Assembly: GCA_041392505.1 (NCBI GenBank)
Contig: JAWKLX010000043.1
Location: forward strand, 1 to 64,000
Reading direction: 5' to 3'
Source: UBA6168 sp041392505
Lineage (GTDB): Bacteria; Bacteroidota; Bacteroidia; Chitinophagales; Saprospiraceae
Length of the DNA: 64,000 bases
Both the position numbers and the translations under genes were made by a program. The notes beneath the pieces were generated by a model, which made no database searches, had not been told where the DNA came from, and worked only from the letters and a program-made list of their open reading frames with translations. The stretch's first letter is position 1, and every line of letters starts with the position of its first letter. This document shows positions 53,295-61,978 of this stretch, piece after piece.

Positions 53295-54281
53295 ATGATT
53301 ACAAATGACACTTCCAAACAGCGTTTACTGGCCATTGCTGCCATTGTGGTAATGGCTCTCCTGATAGTCAATGCCTTTTTGCTATACAATAAATACAACC
53401 AAAGCCAAGTGATCGAGGCCCAGAAAACGGAAATAATGGAGTCCGACAAGTTGAAGATCGAAATGGAAAAACAGTACCATGAGGCACTGGCTGAATTGGA
53501 AGAAATGCGCACCACCAACGAAGAGCTGAATTCCATTATCGATCAACAAAAAGCTGAATTGAAGACACAGCGGGAAAAAATTAACCAACTCCTGAAAGAC
53601 GGCGGCAACCTCGACCGGGCAAGAATGGAAATCAAAAACCTGACTACTCAGGTCAGTGAATACATCAGCCGCATCGAACAATTAAATGCTGAGAACGAAG
53701 CGATAAAAGGAGAAAACCAAGAGCTGGTTGCCCGGGCGGAGCAGCTCGCCGAAAATTTGGAAAATGAGCGCACCAAAACCCAAGAATTAGCAGGCGAAAA
53801 GGAGCAATTGGAAACCGTAAAATCGAATTTGTCCAAAGAAAATGAGAAATTATCGGACAAGGTCAACCTTGCATCAGTCATCAAGGTGAAGGACATTTCC
53901 GTGGTCGGGATGAAACAAAGGGACAATGGAAAAATGGTAAAAAAGAAATACGCTAAAAACGTGGATCAGCTCCGCATCTGCTTTTCCACGGAAGCCAATG
54001 AAGTCGCCAACCCCGGTGTGGAAAAATTCTTCGTCCGCATCATCAGCCCGATCGGTGAGACGATGGCCATCGATGATCTCGGATCAGGTGTATTGTTCGA
54101 TAAAAGCTCGGGAGAAGAAATCCGTTACACTTCCATCCAAGAGTACGATTACAGCAACGATGCTACGGAAATCTGTTACGATTGGAACCCCTCGGCGGGC
54201 AATTTCCAGAATGGGAAATACCAAGTGGAAGTTTACAACAAAGGGCATTTAGCAGGGACGAGTACGTTTGAATTGAAGTGA
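53295..54281 (+). CDS. Membrane-anchored coiled-coil protein
   Basis: 328 residues. One N-terminal helix (LLAIAAIVVMALLIVNAFLLY, ~11-31), a long charged coiled coil (~35-195, e.g. LAENLENERTKTQELAGEKE), then a compact beta-rich domain (~200-328) ending YQVEVYNKGHLAGTSTFELK. The C-terminal domain has two cysteines (LRICFST, TEICYDW). Similar proteins occur widely in Bacteroidota without known function. The topology places the coiled coil and domain outside the cytoplasm. Single gene; a long hairpin element lies 3'. Confidence 0.8.
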   Translation: MITNDTSKQRLLAIAAIVVMALLIVNAFLLYNKYNQSQVIEAQKTEIMESDKLKIEMEKQYHEALAELEEMRTTNEELNSIIDQQKAELKTQREKINQLLKDGGNLDRARMEIKNLTTQVSEYISRIEQLNAENEAIKGENQELVARAEQLAENLENERTKTQELAGEKEQLETVKSNLSKENEKLSDKVNLASVIKVKDISVVGMKQRDNGKMVKKKYAKNVDQLRICFSTEANEVANPGVEKFFVRIISPIGETMAIDDLGSGVLFDKSSGEEIRYTSIQEYDYSNDATEICYDWNPSAGNFQNGKYQVEVYNKGHLAGTSTFELK

Positions 54282-54302
54282 GTTTGAAAAACGATCTGGT
54301 CT

Positions 54303-54463
54303 AAAAAGAGGTTGTTTTACAAGACTTTTTGACGCTGATTATTATGACAATTAAGATCATTTATGATCTTTAAAAATTTCATTTTTTAGTCATAACAAAT
54401 CATAACAATCATAATAATCAGCGTCAAAATTAAATTCCACATCCCGTGAAACGGCCTCTTTTT
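54303..54463. repeat. 161-bp hairpin element with GAGG..CCTC ends (copy 2)
   Basis: Outer arms AAAAAGAGGTTGTTTTAC (54303-54320) and GTGAAACGGCCTCTTTTT (54446-54463) pair with wobbles only. Inner arms 54327-54347 and 54409-54429 are a perfect 21-bp match starting TTTTGACGCTGATTATTAT. Between them lie TCATAACAA-type units. The element sits between convergent genes and shares its end motif with the 44.6-kb element. Confidence 0.8.
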
Positions 54464-54503
54464 GTTTTACAATCAGTAAAAATGTTCTTTTCAAACTCCT
54501 TTT

Positions 54504-55049
54504 TTAAAACGCATACCCAAACGAAACGGCCCCTGATGGGATCAGCCAAGTATCAAATATTGGATCATTCCCACTAAATGCCGCCTCCTGCCTTTGGTTA
54601 AAATCGATTACCAAAAAAGGCGTGAAAACAGCCCGGAACAAAAACCTACTTTCTGGTTTCTGCCACCGATAGCCCAACGTCATCGAACCCAACATATCCC
54701 AACTATCAAGGGACCTGCCTTGCGAACTGCCAATTCTATCCTTTGTCAATACTTGTCCAATTCCGAATTCAACATGGTGCATATCAAATGACAACAATCC
54801 ATTCACTGAAAACGGCAACCAAAAGCCGATATTACCTGAACCAGGGCTGTAATAAGAAGCGCCAACCTTGGCGGTCATTTTCATTTTTATGTCATTGACA
54901 AGAATCCTTTCGTAGTTTAAAGAATAGAAAAGCCCGTGGCCACCGAGCTCCAATTGCAGGTTGTTTTTATGATAAAAAGATTCTGATTGCTGTGCATTTA
55001 GATAAAGCCATGCAAGAGTAAAAAGACAAAGCGTAATTGTTTTTTTCAT
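54504..55049 (-). CDS. Small outer-membrane beta-barrel protein
   Basis: 181 residues from the ATG at 55049 (MKKTITLCLFTLAWLYLNAQQ, a clean signal peptide). The longer frame upstream starts within non-conserved DNA. The mature part is amphipathic strands with aromatic edges (LQLELGGHGLFYSLNYERIL, MKMTAKVGASYYSPG, LGYRWQKPESRFLFRAVF) and a final strand VSFGYAF ending in Phe, the usual outer-membrane insertion signal. No substrate or family name is assigned. Confidence 0.78.
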   Translation of the reverse strand: MKKTITLCLFTLAWLYLNAQQSESFYHKNNLQLELGGHGLFYSLNYERILVNDIKMKMTAKVGASYYSPGSGNIGFWLPFSVNGLLSFDMHHVEFGIGQVLTKDRIGSSQGRSLDSWDMLGSMTLGYRWQKPESRFLFRAVFTPFLVIDFNQRQEAAFSGNDPIFDTWLIPSGAVSFGYAF

Positions 55050-55277
55050 TGGAAAGAGTTGTTGATTTGTCAACCAAAGATGCTGTTTTTTTATGTGCTT
55101 GATTGATAAATATTTGATTTCCCAACCAACTATTTTCTGTCCGATAACAGTAAACATTTGTCCATTCCCGCACACTTTTCCATTTGTAAAAAACCCATAA
55201 CTTTTTGTATTCCAACTAATTAGAGTGCTGGCACATCCCTTGTTTTTCATTCTTCTATATTACTGCCGAACAAAAAT

Positions 55278-55308
55278 TTACCATTCACCAATCATCATTT
55301 ACCATTAG
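55278..55308 (+). repeat. Heptamer array before the permease gene
   Basis: TTTAC, CATTCAC, CAATCAT, CATTTAC, CATTAGA end 5 bases before the ATG at 55314. Same unit type as at 16.9, 46.3 and 47.1 kb. Confidence 0.7.
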
Positions 55309-55313
55309 AAAAA

Positions 55314-57755
55314 ATGTTAAAAAACTACTTCAAGATCGCCGTCCGCAACCTTTGGAAACAAAAGGGTTTCACCTTTATCAATTTAGCGGGAATGGCCGTT
55401 GGTATGGCCTGCTGTTTTTTGCTGCTCATTTATGTGAACCACGAAATGCATTACGACGAGTACCACCCCGACGTGGACCGTCTGTACCGGGTAAATTACC
55501 ACGCATCCTTTGGAGGTTCTGACATGGTAATGGGAACTATCCCTGCCCCGATTGCTCCGTTGATGCAACAAGATTTTCCGCAAATTGAGCAGATTGCAAG
55601 GCTTTATGGTCGTGGCATTTCCGTCCGGGCGGCCAATTCTGAGGAGTCTTATGAAATTGAAAATGCCGTGTTTGCGGACAGCACCATCCAAGAAGTTTTT
55701 AGGTTTGATTTTATTAAAGGTGACCAAAACGAACCGCTGCACCAACCATTTTCGATTGTGCTTACGGACGAAACAGCTCATAGAATTTTTGGCGAAAAAG
55801 AAGCTATCGGCCAACAACTTTTGTTGGCTGACAAAGGGCCATTTACAGTTTCTGGAGTAATTAAGGATATGCCGCCCAATACACATTTGGACATTGACCT
55901 GATCGTCCCCTATCGAAACATGGCAGATGTCGAGGAAGCGTATGTACGCCCTGCCATCGAATACGTAACACAAAGAAATTTTATCGCTTCGCACTCAGCC
56001 ACTTATGTACGGCTGAAAGAAGGTACAGATCCCACCGACATTGATGAAGGAATGATTCCCTTCATGGAGCGCTACGGACACAAAGACATCATCAAGAATC
56101 AACGGTTTAAGCTGTTCCCGATTAAAGATGTCCACTTGGCTGCCCCCGCAACCGGGGAAACATCTCCAGTCATTTACCTGCGGTTTTTCATGGCCATTGG
56201 CTTCCTGATTTTGCTGATCGCCTGTATCAATTTCATCAACCTGTCCACCGCCATGTACCTCAACCGGACCAAAGAAGTAGGCGTACGAAAAGTGCTGGGT
56301 GCAGGGAGGAAAAGCCTGATCGGGCAGTTTATGGGCGAAACCATGATGGTCAGTTTTTTGGCCTTTCTGATTGCGTTGGTGGCCATTGATTGGCTCCTTC
56401 CCTATATGGGTTCATTGGTAGACCAACGGCTCTCGTTCAGCCTTTTGGGAAACTGGCCTTTGACTGCAACATTTGTCGGAGTATTCCTGCTGGCCGGGGC
56501 TTTGGCTGGCACCTACCCTTCTTTGGTCGCCAGTCGTTTCCGTCCAGTTGAAATATTTCAGGATAAAATTGAGCATAATGGAGGCACGTCTTCTGGCTGG
56601 TTGCGGAAATCGCTGATCACTGTCCAATTTGCGGTCGGCATCTTGTTGATCTGCGGCACCATGGTCATCCTTTCCCAAATCAATTACATGAGAAACCTGC
56701 CGCTTGGCTTCAACCACGACCAAGTCATTTCAGTCCCCCTGCAAAGTCAAAATATGAATTCGTTGTTTGCGCCCGGCGATTCGACCATGCGGGCCAAAAT
56801 GAATGCTTTTGAAGAGCGGCTTTTACAAAACCCAAATATCGAAGCGGTCACCTTGGGATCTGCCATGCCCGGCTTGGGCAGGGTTTACCATCCGATCACT
56901 ACCGATAAGATTTCGATCAAGGACAATGTTGTGCTGCCTGCCGTTTCTGTCGATTATGACTATGCCGAAACGTTTGGTTTGGAAATCGTAGCAGGCCGTG
57001 ATTTTGCGGAGGAATTTGGCACCGACCACCTCACCGGATTCATGGTCAACGAATTGGCAGTCAAGCAATTACAATGGGAGAGTCCAGAGGAAGCCATCGG
57101 CCAAAATATTTCCTACGGAGGCAAAGAAGGGCAAATAGTAGGTGTTGTAAAAGACTACGCTACTTCCGGCATGCAACTGGCTTTGGAGCCCCTGGTGCTG
57201 GATGTTAGACCAGGTGTTTTTTCCACCTTTGGGATCAGGATGAAAAACGGCGAATTGCCCACCACGCTGGCGTTTTTGGAAAAAACATGGCTGGAATTCT
57301 TCCCCAACAAAGCCTTCGAATACCGATTTTTGGACGAGTCGCTGGCCGAAGCTTACCAAGACGAAAGCCGTTTGGCCTCGCTCGGTTCCAGCTTTGCGGG
57401 CATCGCCATTTTCCTCTCCTGTTTTGGCCTCTTTGGCCTCATTTCCCTCACGGTGCAGCAGCGGTCGAAAGAGATCGGCATCCGCAAAGTGCTCGGCGCT
57501 TCGGTATCAGGGATTGTTGGATTGTTGTCAAAGGATTTTCTGAAACTGGTCGTTTTTGCCCTATTGATTGCTACGCCCATATCCTGGTATTTGATGAACA
57601 ATTGGTTGGAAGATTTCGCCAATCGGATTGATTTGCAGTGGTGGCATTTTGCGGTTGCAGGTTCTGCAGCTGTGTTGGTCGCTTTTTTGACGATGAGCGT
57701 GCAGAGTATCCGGGCGGCGCTGGCCAATCCGGTGGACTCGTTGAGGAGCGAATAA
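55314..57755 (+). CDS. ABC transporter permease, MacB/FtsX type
   Basis: 813 residues. It begins with the Bacteroidota signature MLKNYFKIAVRNLWKQKGFT and an N-terminal helix (~20-41), a periplasmic MacB-like domain (~60-265), FtsX helices (~283-425, e.g. NFINLSTAMYLNRTKEVGVRK), a second periplasmic domain (~440-665) and a second FtsX set (~680-800). ATP-binding subunits are encoded elsewhere. Members typically act as mechanotransmission pumps or in lipoprotein/antimicrobial export. A pairing with the TolC/HlyD genes at 21.5-24.5 kb is possible but unsupported. Confidence 0.9.
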   Translation: MLKNYFKIAVRNLWKQKGFTFINLAGMAVGMACCFLLLIYVNHEMHYDEYHPDVDRLYRVNYHASFGGSDMVMGTIPAPIAPLMQQDFPQIEQIARLYGRGISVRAANSEESYEIENAVFADSTIQEVFRFDFIKGDQNEPLHQPFSIVLTDETAHRIFGEKEAIGQQLLLADKGPFTVSGVIKDMPPNTHLDIDLIVPYRNMADVEEAYVRPAIEYVTQRNFIASHSATYVRLKEGTDPTDIDEGMIPFMERYGHKDIIKNQRFKLFPIKDVHLAAPATGETSPVIYLRFFMAIGFLILLIACINFINLSTAMYLNRTKEVGVRKVLGAGRKSLIGQFMGETMMVSFLAFLIALVAIDWLLPYMGSLVDQRLSFSLLGNWPLTATFVGVFLLAGALAGTYPSLVASRFRPVEIFQDKIEHNGGTSSGWLRKSLITVQFAVGILLICGTMVILSQINYMRNLPLGFNHDQVISVPLQSQNMNSLFAPGDSTMRAKMNAFEERLLQNPNIEAVTLGSAMPGLGRVYHPITTDKISIKDNVVLPAVSVDYDYAETFGLEIVAGRDFAEEFGTDHLTGFMVNELAVKQLQWESPEEAIGQNISYGGKEGQIVGVVKDYATSGMQLALEPLVLDVRPGVFSTFGIRMKNGELPTTLAFLEKTWLEFFPNKAFEYRFLDESLAEAYQDESRLASLGSSFAGIAIFLSCFGLFGLISLTVQQRSKEIGIRKVLGASVSGIVGLLSKDFLKLVVFALLIATPISWYLMNNWLEDFANRIDLQWWHFAVAGSAAVLVAFLTMSVQSIRAALANPVDSLRSE

Positions 57756-57763
57756 ATTTTATG

Positions 57764-57811
57764 AATCCAAAAGAAAAGGGGCGGATCAAGCCGCCCCTTT
57801 TCTTTTGGATT
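57764..57811. terminator. Perfect 21-bp terminator hairpin
   Basis: The left arm (57764-57784) and right arm (57791-57811) pair perfectly over 21 bases: AATCCAAAAGAAAAGGGG.. against ..CCCCTTTTCTTTTGGATT. It directly follows the permease stop. Confidence 0.9.
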
Positions 57812-57873
57812 TAGTGGCCAAAATTATTTCTGGTGAATTACCTTTACTGCCATCACTCAATCAAAAACTCAGT

Positions 57874-58838
57874 ATGGCACCCACTAAATTTTTTTCCACT
57901 ATTTCATTCTTTTTTCTGCTTTCCATTTTAAACATAAATGCCCAAAAATCATTGGCGGAAAAACTCGGCTATGATGCCGACGCAAAATTATTGATCATCC
58001 ATGCTGATGATTTGGGAGTCGCACATTCGGAAAACAAGGCCAGCTTTTTGGCCATGAAAATAGGCATGGTCAATTCGGCCAGCATCATGATGCCCTGCCC
58101 TTGGGTGCCTGAAGTAGCTGATTTTGCCAAGGAAAACCCGACTGCCGATTTGGGGTTGCACCTGACATTGACCAGCGAATGGAAGCATATTAAATGGGGG
58201 CCAGTCGCACCAAAGGGAGAGGTGAAAAGCCTGCTCAACGACCTTGGCTTTTTTACGACAATTATACCGATTTTGGGAAAAATCTACCTTAGCTGGAAGA
58301 AGGCAAATTGACTGCAGGCGCAAATGAACAGGCCTATAAAATGGGATTCCATTAGCACATTTATAATGGTTCCCACGGCGGGATATTTTGGTTTATATTA
58401 ATTCTCCAGAAATATTTGGGGTGTATTTAAATCTGGGAAGGGAGTATAATATCCCCGTCATGGTGGGTCGGTTTTTTTTTCTGCAAAGCAACCATATCCC
58501 GGCATTCAAAAATTTAATCCAACCTGAATATTAGTAATGAAAAAATCCTACAACGGCTAAATCCCGATGACTTTGCCTCGAGCTTGGCCAATTATTGAAA
58601 ATACATTGATACACAAATCTTTTCTCAAGCGTAAATATTCTGCTCATCCATTTAGCCTTTAATGATTCAGGAAATGCAAGCACTTTCGATCGACCATCCT
58701 TTGTGGGGCGGTTCGATAGCGTAGGATGATTTTGATTTTTTACCAGTGAAAGTAAGGGGCGATTTTGGAAAAGGAAAATATCCATTAATAAAGTGAAAAG
58801 GATATACAGAGGGTTGTTTATGGGAAATGAAAATTAAT
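57874..58838 (+). pseudogene. YdjC/ChbG-like deacetylase, broken by frameshifts and stops
   Basis: The ATG at 57874 gives a signal peptide (FFFLLSILNINAQ) and the family start LLIIHADDLGVAHSENKAS and LGLHLTLTSEWKHIKWGP; the frame ends at 58311. After it, family segments persist in shifted frames: AYKMGFH then a stop (~58338-58354), EYNIPVM (~58450), LLIHLAFND (~58641), and DFDFFTSE-like then ILEKENIH-like sequence (~58729-58785). ChbG-type enzymes deacetylate chito-oligosaccharides using a metal site that begins HADD. At least five disruptions are needed, so the gene is dead. Confidence 0.85.
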
Positions 58839-58845
58839 CCAAAAC

Positions 58846-59096
58846 AATAAGCGCCCTGATTTTTTTTGGTAATCTTTATAGCGTTTGAAAAATGCGGGGC
58901 AGCAAATTTTCGCCTTTTGCAACTTCTCAGTGTGCCCCTCCAAGGGTTTTAAAGGGCGGCGTCGTCCCGATGCATCGGGACGACGCCGCCCTTTAAAACC
59001 CTTGGAGGGACGAGCAGACTTATGCAAGAAGGCATGTGCATGCCCCGGCCCGCACGATTAGCGCTAAATAAATACATTAAAATCAGGGCGCTTATT
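58846..59096. repeat. 251-bp structured element with a 74-bp perfect palindrome (copy B)
   Basis: The ends AATAAGCGCCCTGATTTT (58846-58863) and AAAATCAGGGCGCTTATT (59079-59096) are perfect 18-bp inverted repeats. In the middle, 58936-59009 is a perfect 74-base palindrome with 37-bp arms and no loop (CCCCTCCAAGGG.. inward to CCCGATGCATCGGG). The core (AAAATGCGG.. CTTTTGCAAC .. CGAGCAG) matches the 24.5-kb element, but the ends are unrelated to that copy's ends. It is flanked by the ruined deacetylase gene and a heptamer array. No protein is encoded. Confidence 0.85.
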
Positions 59097-59126
59097 TTTT
59101 CAAAACAATTCAATTGGAAAGGACCT

Positions 59127-59160
59127 TCATTTACCATTCACCGCTCACCATTCACCATTA
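59127..59160 (+). repeat. Heptamer array at the 3' end of the CotH gene
   Basis: CATTTAC, CATTCAC, CGCTCAC, CATTCAC, CATTAAA. This is the one such array not placed before a start codon on its own strand; it lies just beyond the stop of the minus-strand gene. Confidence 0.65.
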
Positions 59161-59167
59161 AAAAAAA

Positions 59168-61903
59168 TCATTGTTTCACCAATCTCCGAACCACACTTCC
59201 TTCAGAAGTAACGACACGGATCATGTAAATCCCATCCGGCCAATTGGCGTCCGTTTCCAGTTTGATCTGGTGTTGGCCAGCAGGCAGGTAGTCAAATTGT
59301 TGTTGCAAAAGCGTTTGGCCGTTCATGGCAAAAACTTGGATTGACAAATCCGTGGAATTGGCCAAAATGACATCGGTGGTCAGCTGATCACGGAATGGGT
59401 TGGGGAAAACATTCCATTCATAAATGCCAGCAACGGCCTCATCAGCATCCGACAGGCAATCTGTTTTAACCGTAAATTCCTTGTAATCGCCCACTGCAAA
59501 ATCGCAAATGGAACGAACCCGGATTTCGTAGTCCGTACAAATTTCCAATCCAAAAAACGTATGGTTGGGTTCAGTAACGGAAATCGTTTCAAAGTCATCG
59601 GAGCTACCCGCAGGTCGGTAGCCCACTTCATAACTGATGAAATTAGGCGGGCCAAACCAATTCGCTGAGATCGAGGATAATGTTTTCTCAAACTCGAAAT
59701 CATAAGCAGGGGCACAGGGTGCTTCGGGAACGAAGTAGGCGGTAACCACGTCGCCCAACGTATCGCTCAGTGCCAATTGGATAAAATCAGAAAACTGATC
59801 TGGTGTGAAAACATTATTATCCACCTCCCAGTAATCGAATGCCCACCCGGTGGCAGGGACGGCCGTAAAATCCAAAGTCGTACCCACAAAGTAATCGCCG
59901 ATGAAGGGGAAAGCGCTGGGGACAAAAGTATTGACCCGCACCTTATTTGGGATGTTGGCTGGTTCAACATTAACCGTAACAGGATACGGCCCCTGCACAT
60001 CGTAGCAGTCCTCAATACCCGTATTTATTTCCGTGCAACGGGTTGAAATAAAGTCTTTTAAAGTTTGAACATTGGCATGCCAATCATTTATGTTCCCGCC
60101 CCAGCGGTCAATTTGTCGCTGCATTTCCGGTTCAATTTCCGCAATCATGGAATCGAGCAGCCCGAACATGTAGTCGCACGTAAAAAAGCTATTATTCATG
60201 TCCGCATACCGATTAACGTAAAGCGAATGAAATTCTTCATTTTCCATCAAAGAACTGATTAATTCGCCATGGCCTTCAAAATCTGCTTGAAGGTCTTCTC
60301 CATAACAAGGGTCAGCGTTTGGTGTCGTATTGGGGATACCGGTGTAATTGATGTAATGGCCGAAAGTAGCATCCATATCCCACAGGGCGTAGCGCCATTG
60401 GCGGGCCTCCCCGTTGGGGTTTCGGCCCCGCCACCAGGAAGTGTTCCAGTTGAGCCAATCCATGCAGACAACATGGGTATTTAAAATCATATAATCGATC
60501 AGACTCAGGACGTTCAACTGTTCCTTGACGGTGGCGTAGTTGGATTCGATGGACATGTCGTTATTGTTGACAAAAGCGGTCAGCACATCCCAATCGGCCC
60601 GGCTACCGTACTCCTCCCAGGTGCCGCCCCACGTTTTAATATAATCCAGCCATTTCTCCCCTTGGTTATAATATTCGTTGGTAAAATCTGGATCATCCAC
60701 TTTTTCCCGCATTTCGTACAATCCCCAATACTCCCCATTTAGATAGAGCACACAGGCTTTATTAGTGCGCTCATCCAACTCCATATCTGCCCGTTGGGAT
60801 AGGGTGTGCACATAGGCATCCCGGATATGGGCGCCATTTTCAAAAGGGTAATTATCATTGGCGGCGGGTTTGAGGATCAGCCGTTGGTACCGCTTCCGGT
60901 CTTTTCTGGGAAAAATTTTATGATCAATGGAACTCGTATAGCCCATTTGATCTCGGGTGATGTAATCAATGCCTCGCTGGGGATAGGCCCAAGAATCATT
61001 GCCGTGTTTGTTGTATTCTCCGTACGCTTCGTCGATCAATGCGCCGTTTTCAAAATATTCAAAAGAGCCACGAGGGTCAAATTGCGTCCCACTAAGCAGC
61101 TGTTGCAAATCCGAACCAGCGATGGAAAGTACTGTCAAAGAGTGGTTTACATCAATAAAATAGGTATTGGCCTCGGTGAAACTTGGCAGGTTGTTCGGAT
61201 CAGAGCCAAAAACTTTAGCTTTCACAACCGTTGTTTGGTTGATGCTGATCGGGTTGGAATAGAGCGTGGAGGTCGCTGTTGGTTCGGCCCCATTCAAGGT
61301 GTAACGAATGGTTGTGCCCGGTGCAGCAGTTATAGCCACTGCGATACTTCCATTATAAAAGCCAGCATCTAAGGAAAAAACGGGCCGCTCCTCGTATTTG
61401 ACAAAACCATTAGTATTAGCGGCACCTGGTGTTGGATCATTAAATATCCCCCAGTTCAAAGCGCCGTCGGTAATCCGCCCGGTAGAATGGTTTACTTGGT
61501 TGGGGGAAGAAATCTGAATGGCATCGACCAAGTTTAGGTTTGGGTCGGACAAAACGACGTACTCTTGTTTGGTCTGGGTCAGTTTGAAGCCAGCATGGAT
61601 GTTGTTGTTGACCACAAGATCCCGGTCAGAACAATAGATCAAAAGGTGTTGGCCAGCTCCGATATTTATCCCTGCAGGAAACATCCATTTATCCGGATTA
61701 TTGATATTGTCGCTGAGGAAATAGCCGTCGAGGTTGACCGTCTGGGTACCTACATTATACAACTCCACCCAATCTTCATACTCAAAAAAGTTGTCGATTT
61801 TGTCGTCCATGTTGGCCGCCGAATATTCATTGATAACCACTTGCGAAGTCAATAAGGTGGTTATGGAAAACAATAGAGAAGTGAGGTAAAATTTCAAGTG
61901 CAT
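59168..61903 (-). CDS. Secreted CotH-kinase-type protein with lamin-tail, FnIII and T9SS sorting domains
   Basis: 911 residues from the ATG at 61903 (MHLKFYLTSLLFSITTLL, signal peptide). Domains in order: a lamin-tail domain (VINEYSAANMDD, ~22-140), a chitobiase-like C-terminal fold (TIRYTLNGAEPTATSTLYSN, ~195-230), a CotH kinase-like domain (~260-590, with WRYALWDMDATFGHY), a fibronectin III unit (~730-810) and a type A T9SS sorting domain (FPNPFRDQL... IYMIRVVTSEGSVVRRLVKQ, ~830-911). CotH proteins are atypical secreted kinases (family knowledge); the target is unknown. It is exported to the surface by type IX secretion. Confidence 0.9.
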   Translation of the reverse strand: MHLKFYLTSLLFSITTLLTSQVVINEYSAANMDDKIDNFFEYEDWVELYNVGTQTVNLDGYFLSDNINNPDKWMFPAGINIGAGQHLLIYCSDRDLVVNNNIHAGFKLTQTKQEYVVLSDPNLNLVDAIQISSPNQVNHSTGRITDGALNWGIFNDPTPGAANTNGFVKYEERPVFSLDAGFYNGSIAVAITAAPGTTIRYTLNGAEPTATSTLYSNPISINQTTVVKAKVFGSDPNNLPSFTEANTYFIDVNHSLTVLSIAGSDLQQLLSGTQFDPRGSFEYFENGALIDEAYGEYNKHGNDSWAYPQRGIDYITRDQMGYTSSIDHKIFPRKDRKRYQRLILKPAANDNYPFENGAHIRDAYVHTLSQRADMELDERTNKACVLYLNGEYWGLYEMREKVDDPDFTNEYYNQGEKWLDYIKTWGGTWEEYGSRADWDVLTAFVNNNDMSIESNYATVKEQLNVLSLIDYMILNTHVVCMDWLNWNTSWWRGRNPNGEARQWRYALWDMDATFGHYINYTGIPNTTPNADPCYGEDLQADFEGHGELISSLMENEEFHSLYVNRYADMNNSFFTCDYMFGLLDSMIAEIEPEMQRQIDRWGGNINDWHANVQTLKDFISTRCTEINTGIEDCYDVQGPYPVTVNVEPANIPNKVRVNTFVPSAFPFIGDYFVGTTLDFTAVPATGWAFDYWEVDNNVFTPDQFSDFIQLALSDTLGDVVTAYFVPEAPCAPAYDFEFEKTLSSISANWFGPPNFISYEVGYRPAGSSDDFETISVTEPNHTFFGLEICTDYEIRVRSICDFAVGDYKEFTVKTDCLSDADEAVAGIYEWNVFPNPFRDQLTTDVILANSTDLSIQVFAMNGQTLLQQQFDYLPAGQHQIKLETDANWPDGIYMIRVVTSEGSVVRRLVKQ

Positions 61904-61909
61904 GAATTT

Positions 61910-61978
61910 TTGTTGATAGGTGGTTGAATGGCTGGATGGTTTTGTTTGCCTAACCATCTAACCATCCAACTATCTAAT
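61910..61978 (-). repeat. Inverted pair of octamer arrays before the CotH gene
   Basis: On the coding (minus) strand, TAGATAGTTGGATGGTTAGA.. is followed by ACCATCCA GCCATTCA ACCACCTA and then TCAACAAAAATTC and the ATG. The two halves are complementary. Confidence 0.65.

Noticed and set aside
60806..61372. 188-codon plus-strand frame inside the CotH gene
   Set aside because: Antisense shadow of a well-supported secreted protein.
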